Positions 10,787-11,322 of a DNA stretch of 11,322 nucleotides are shown piece by piece (position 1 is the first letter of the stretch; every line of letters begins with the position of its first letter). A program made the translations under genes and the position numbers. The stretch is from positions 1 through 11,322 of the forward strand of contig LSSL01006213.1 in assembly GCA_001953115.1 (NCBI GenBank), given 5' to 3'. Origin of the DNA: Smittium mucronatum (Eukaryota > Kickxellomycota > Harpellomycetes > Harpellales > Legeriomycetaceae). The notes under the pieces are model-generated. The model did no database searches and was not told the origin of the DNA. It was given only the letters and a program-made list of their open reading frames with translations.

Positions 10787-10846
10787 ACGCTTGAACCAAT
10801 GCCCTCGAGGTATGGAGCTGTTAAAGCGGCAGAGGGGAGTAGGTTG
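10787..10846. other. GC-rich island (about 55% GC), identity unknown
   Basis: I count 33 G/C in these 60 bases, against about 8-10 expected from the flanks. Edges are sharp on both sides. On the + strand, CCCTC (10802-10806) can pair with GAGGG (10832-10836), and inside it GCTG (10817-10820) pairs with CGGC (10827-10830), one pair being G-U, so the fold favours a + strand RNA. Seven T follow at 10851-10857, which could serve as an RNA polymerase III stop. I could not fit a tRNA cloverleaf on either strand. Several frames are also open: + strand ATG 10766 to a stop at 10886-10888 (40 codons), and two minus-strand frames without a start codon, about 10709-10855 (49 codons) and 10762-10866 (35 codons). 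It may be a small RNA, a remnant exon or pseudogene, or an inserted fragment. I do not recognise any product. Confidence 0.7.
10802..10836 (+). other. candidate two-stem RNA hairpin inside the GC island
   Basis: The outer stem is five G-C/A-U pairs and the inner stem four pairs including one G-U, with a six-base apical loop (10821-10826) and an asymmetric internal loop. The G-U pair becomes a C-A mismatch in the complementary strand, so any transcript is more likely from the + strand. A structure of this size in a 55% GC segment can arise by chance. Conservation of pairing in relatives would be needed to call it an RNA gene. Confidence 0.3.
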
Positions 10847-11322
10847 ACAATTTTTTTAAAAAAAATTCACTTTTTTTATTTTTTTTAAATTAGTTTATAT
10901 AACTTTTTATTAACTTTAAAATAAATTTACCGAAAAAAAAGAAAAAGAAAATAAGACCTCTAATATATTTTAGATTAATTAACAAAAAGAGCGTTAAAAA
11001 AATAATTATGGTTCAATTTAACCACCCCGAAACTATCAAATATTAAAAAATTTGCAGAAAAAAAAGCAGGATGTAGGTCTAATTTTTATCTTTGAAGAAA
11101 TTTTGGTTAATTACTTTTTTGTTGTTTTATAACGAATTATTTTAATAATAGAGTAAATAATTGATCACATTATTAAAACATAAAACTATTAAACTACTGA
11201 TAAACTCGTACTCTAAAAAAATCATCAAAAACTATTATTTATGGCTTTTATTTTATTTTAATCTATATATTTTTTACGATTTTATTTGTAAAAAATCCAT
11301 CAAAAGTGTTGATTTTTAATTG
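10847..11322. other. AT-rich non-coding end of the window
   Basis: The island is followed by a near-palindromic block of T7 then A8 at 10851-10865, and further A and T runs to 10890. The remainder is A-rich, with no frame reaching 60 codons and no signal I can name. The window stops inside the same kind of sequence, so no boundary is seen here. Confidence 0.55.

Noticed and set aside
10757..10860. tRNA in the GC island
   Set aside because: A TTCAAGC stretch on the minus strand resembles a T-loop and CTGTTAA on the + strand resembles an Asn anticodon loop, but the required flanking stems do not pair and no acceptor stem is present on either strand.
1..11322. CRISPR array, insertion sequence or terminal repeats
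   Set aside because: No regularly spaced exact repeats of 20 bases or more, no transposase-like frame, and no matching ends between the start and finish of the window.

Overview
This 11.3 kb window is extremely AT-rich and has no gene I can support. By hand count on sampled 60-base lines, GC is roughly 20-24% in the first 2 kb and about 14% in the middle, with local recovery in the last kilobase. The longest start-to-stop frames on either strand are only 60-87 codons. That is about what chance gives when one codon in ten is a stop. I found no rRNA signature, no convincing tRNA cloverleaf, no CRISPR array, no insertion sequence and no recognisable protein. The best overall reading is non-coding DNA of an AT-rich eukaryote, either intergenic or a very long intron. 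A frequent TTTCAG word on the + strand resembles the 3' splice-acceptor consensus of nematodes and some other animals and would fit, but it does not identify the organism. A heavily decayed endosymbiont genome is a weaker alternative.

Layout. Bases 1 to about 2230 form an A-rich, slightly less AT-biased domain. It has many ATTGG/CCAAT words, a run of 13 C (883-895), and ends near a short ATTAAT tandem repeat (2204-2225). From about 2230 to 10200 the + strand is mostly T-rich, with T runs of up to 13 and no A run above 9, recurring TTTCAG, TGTGAAAA/TTTTCACA and TTCAATATG words, and one notable GC-bearing inverted repeat (8463-8491). From about 10200 to the end the + strand is A-rich again.

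The sharpest anomaly is a 60-base island at 10787-10846 with about 55% GC. It can fold as a stem-loop, is followed by a run of seven T, and is open in more than one reading frame. It is the best place to look for a small RNA, a coding remnant or an inserted fragment. No operon, pathway or gene cooperation can be described, and I see no direct evidence of a new biological system.
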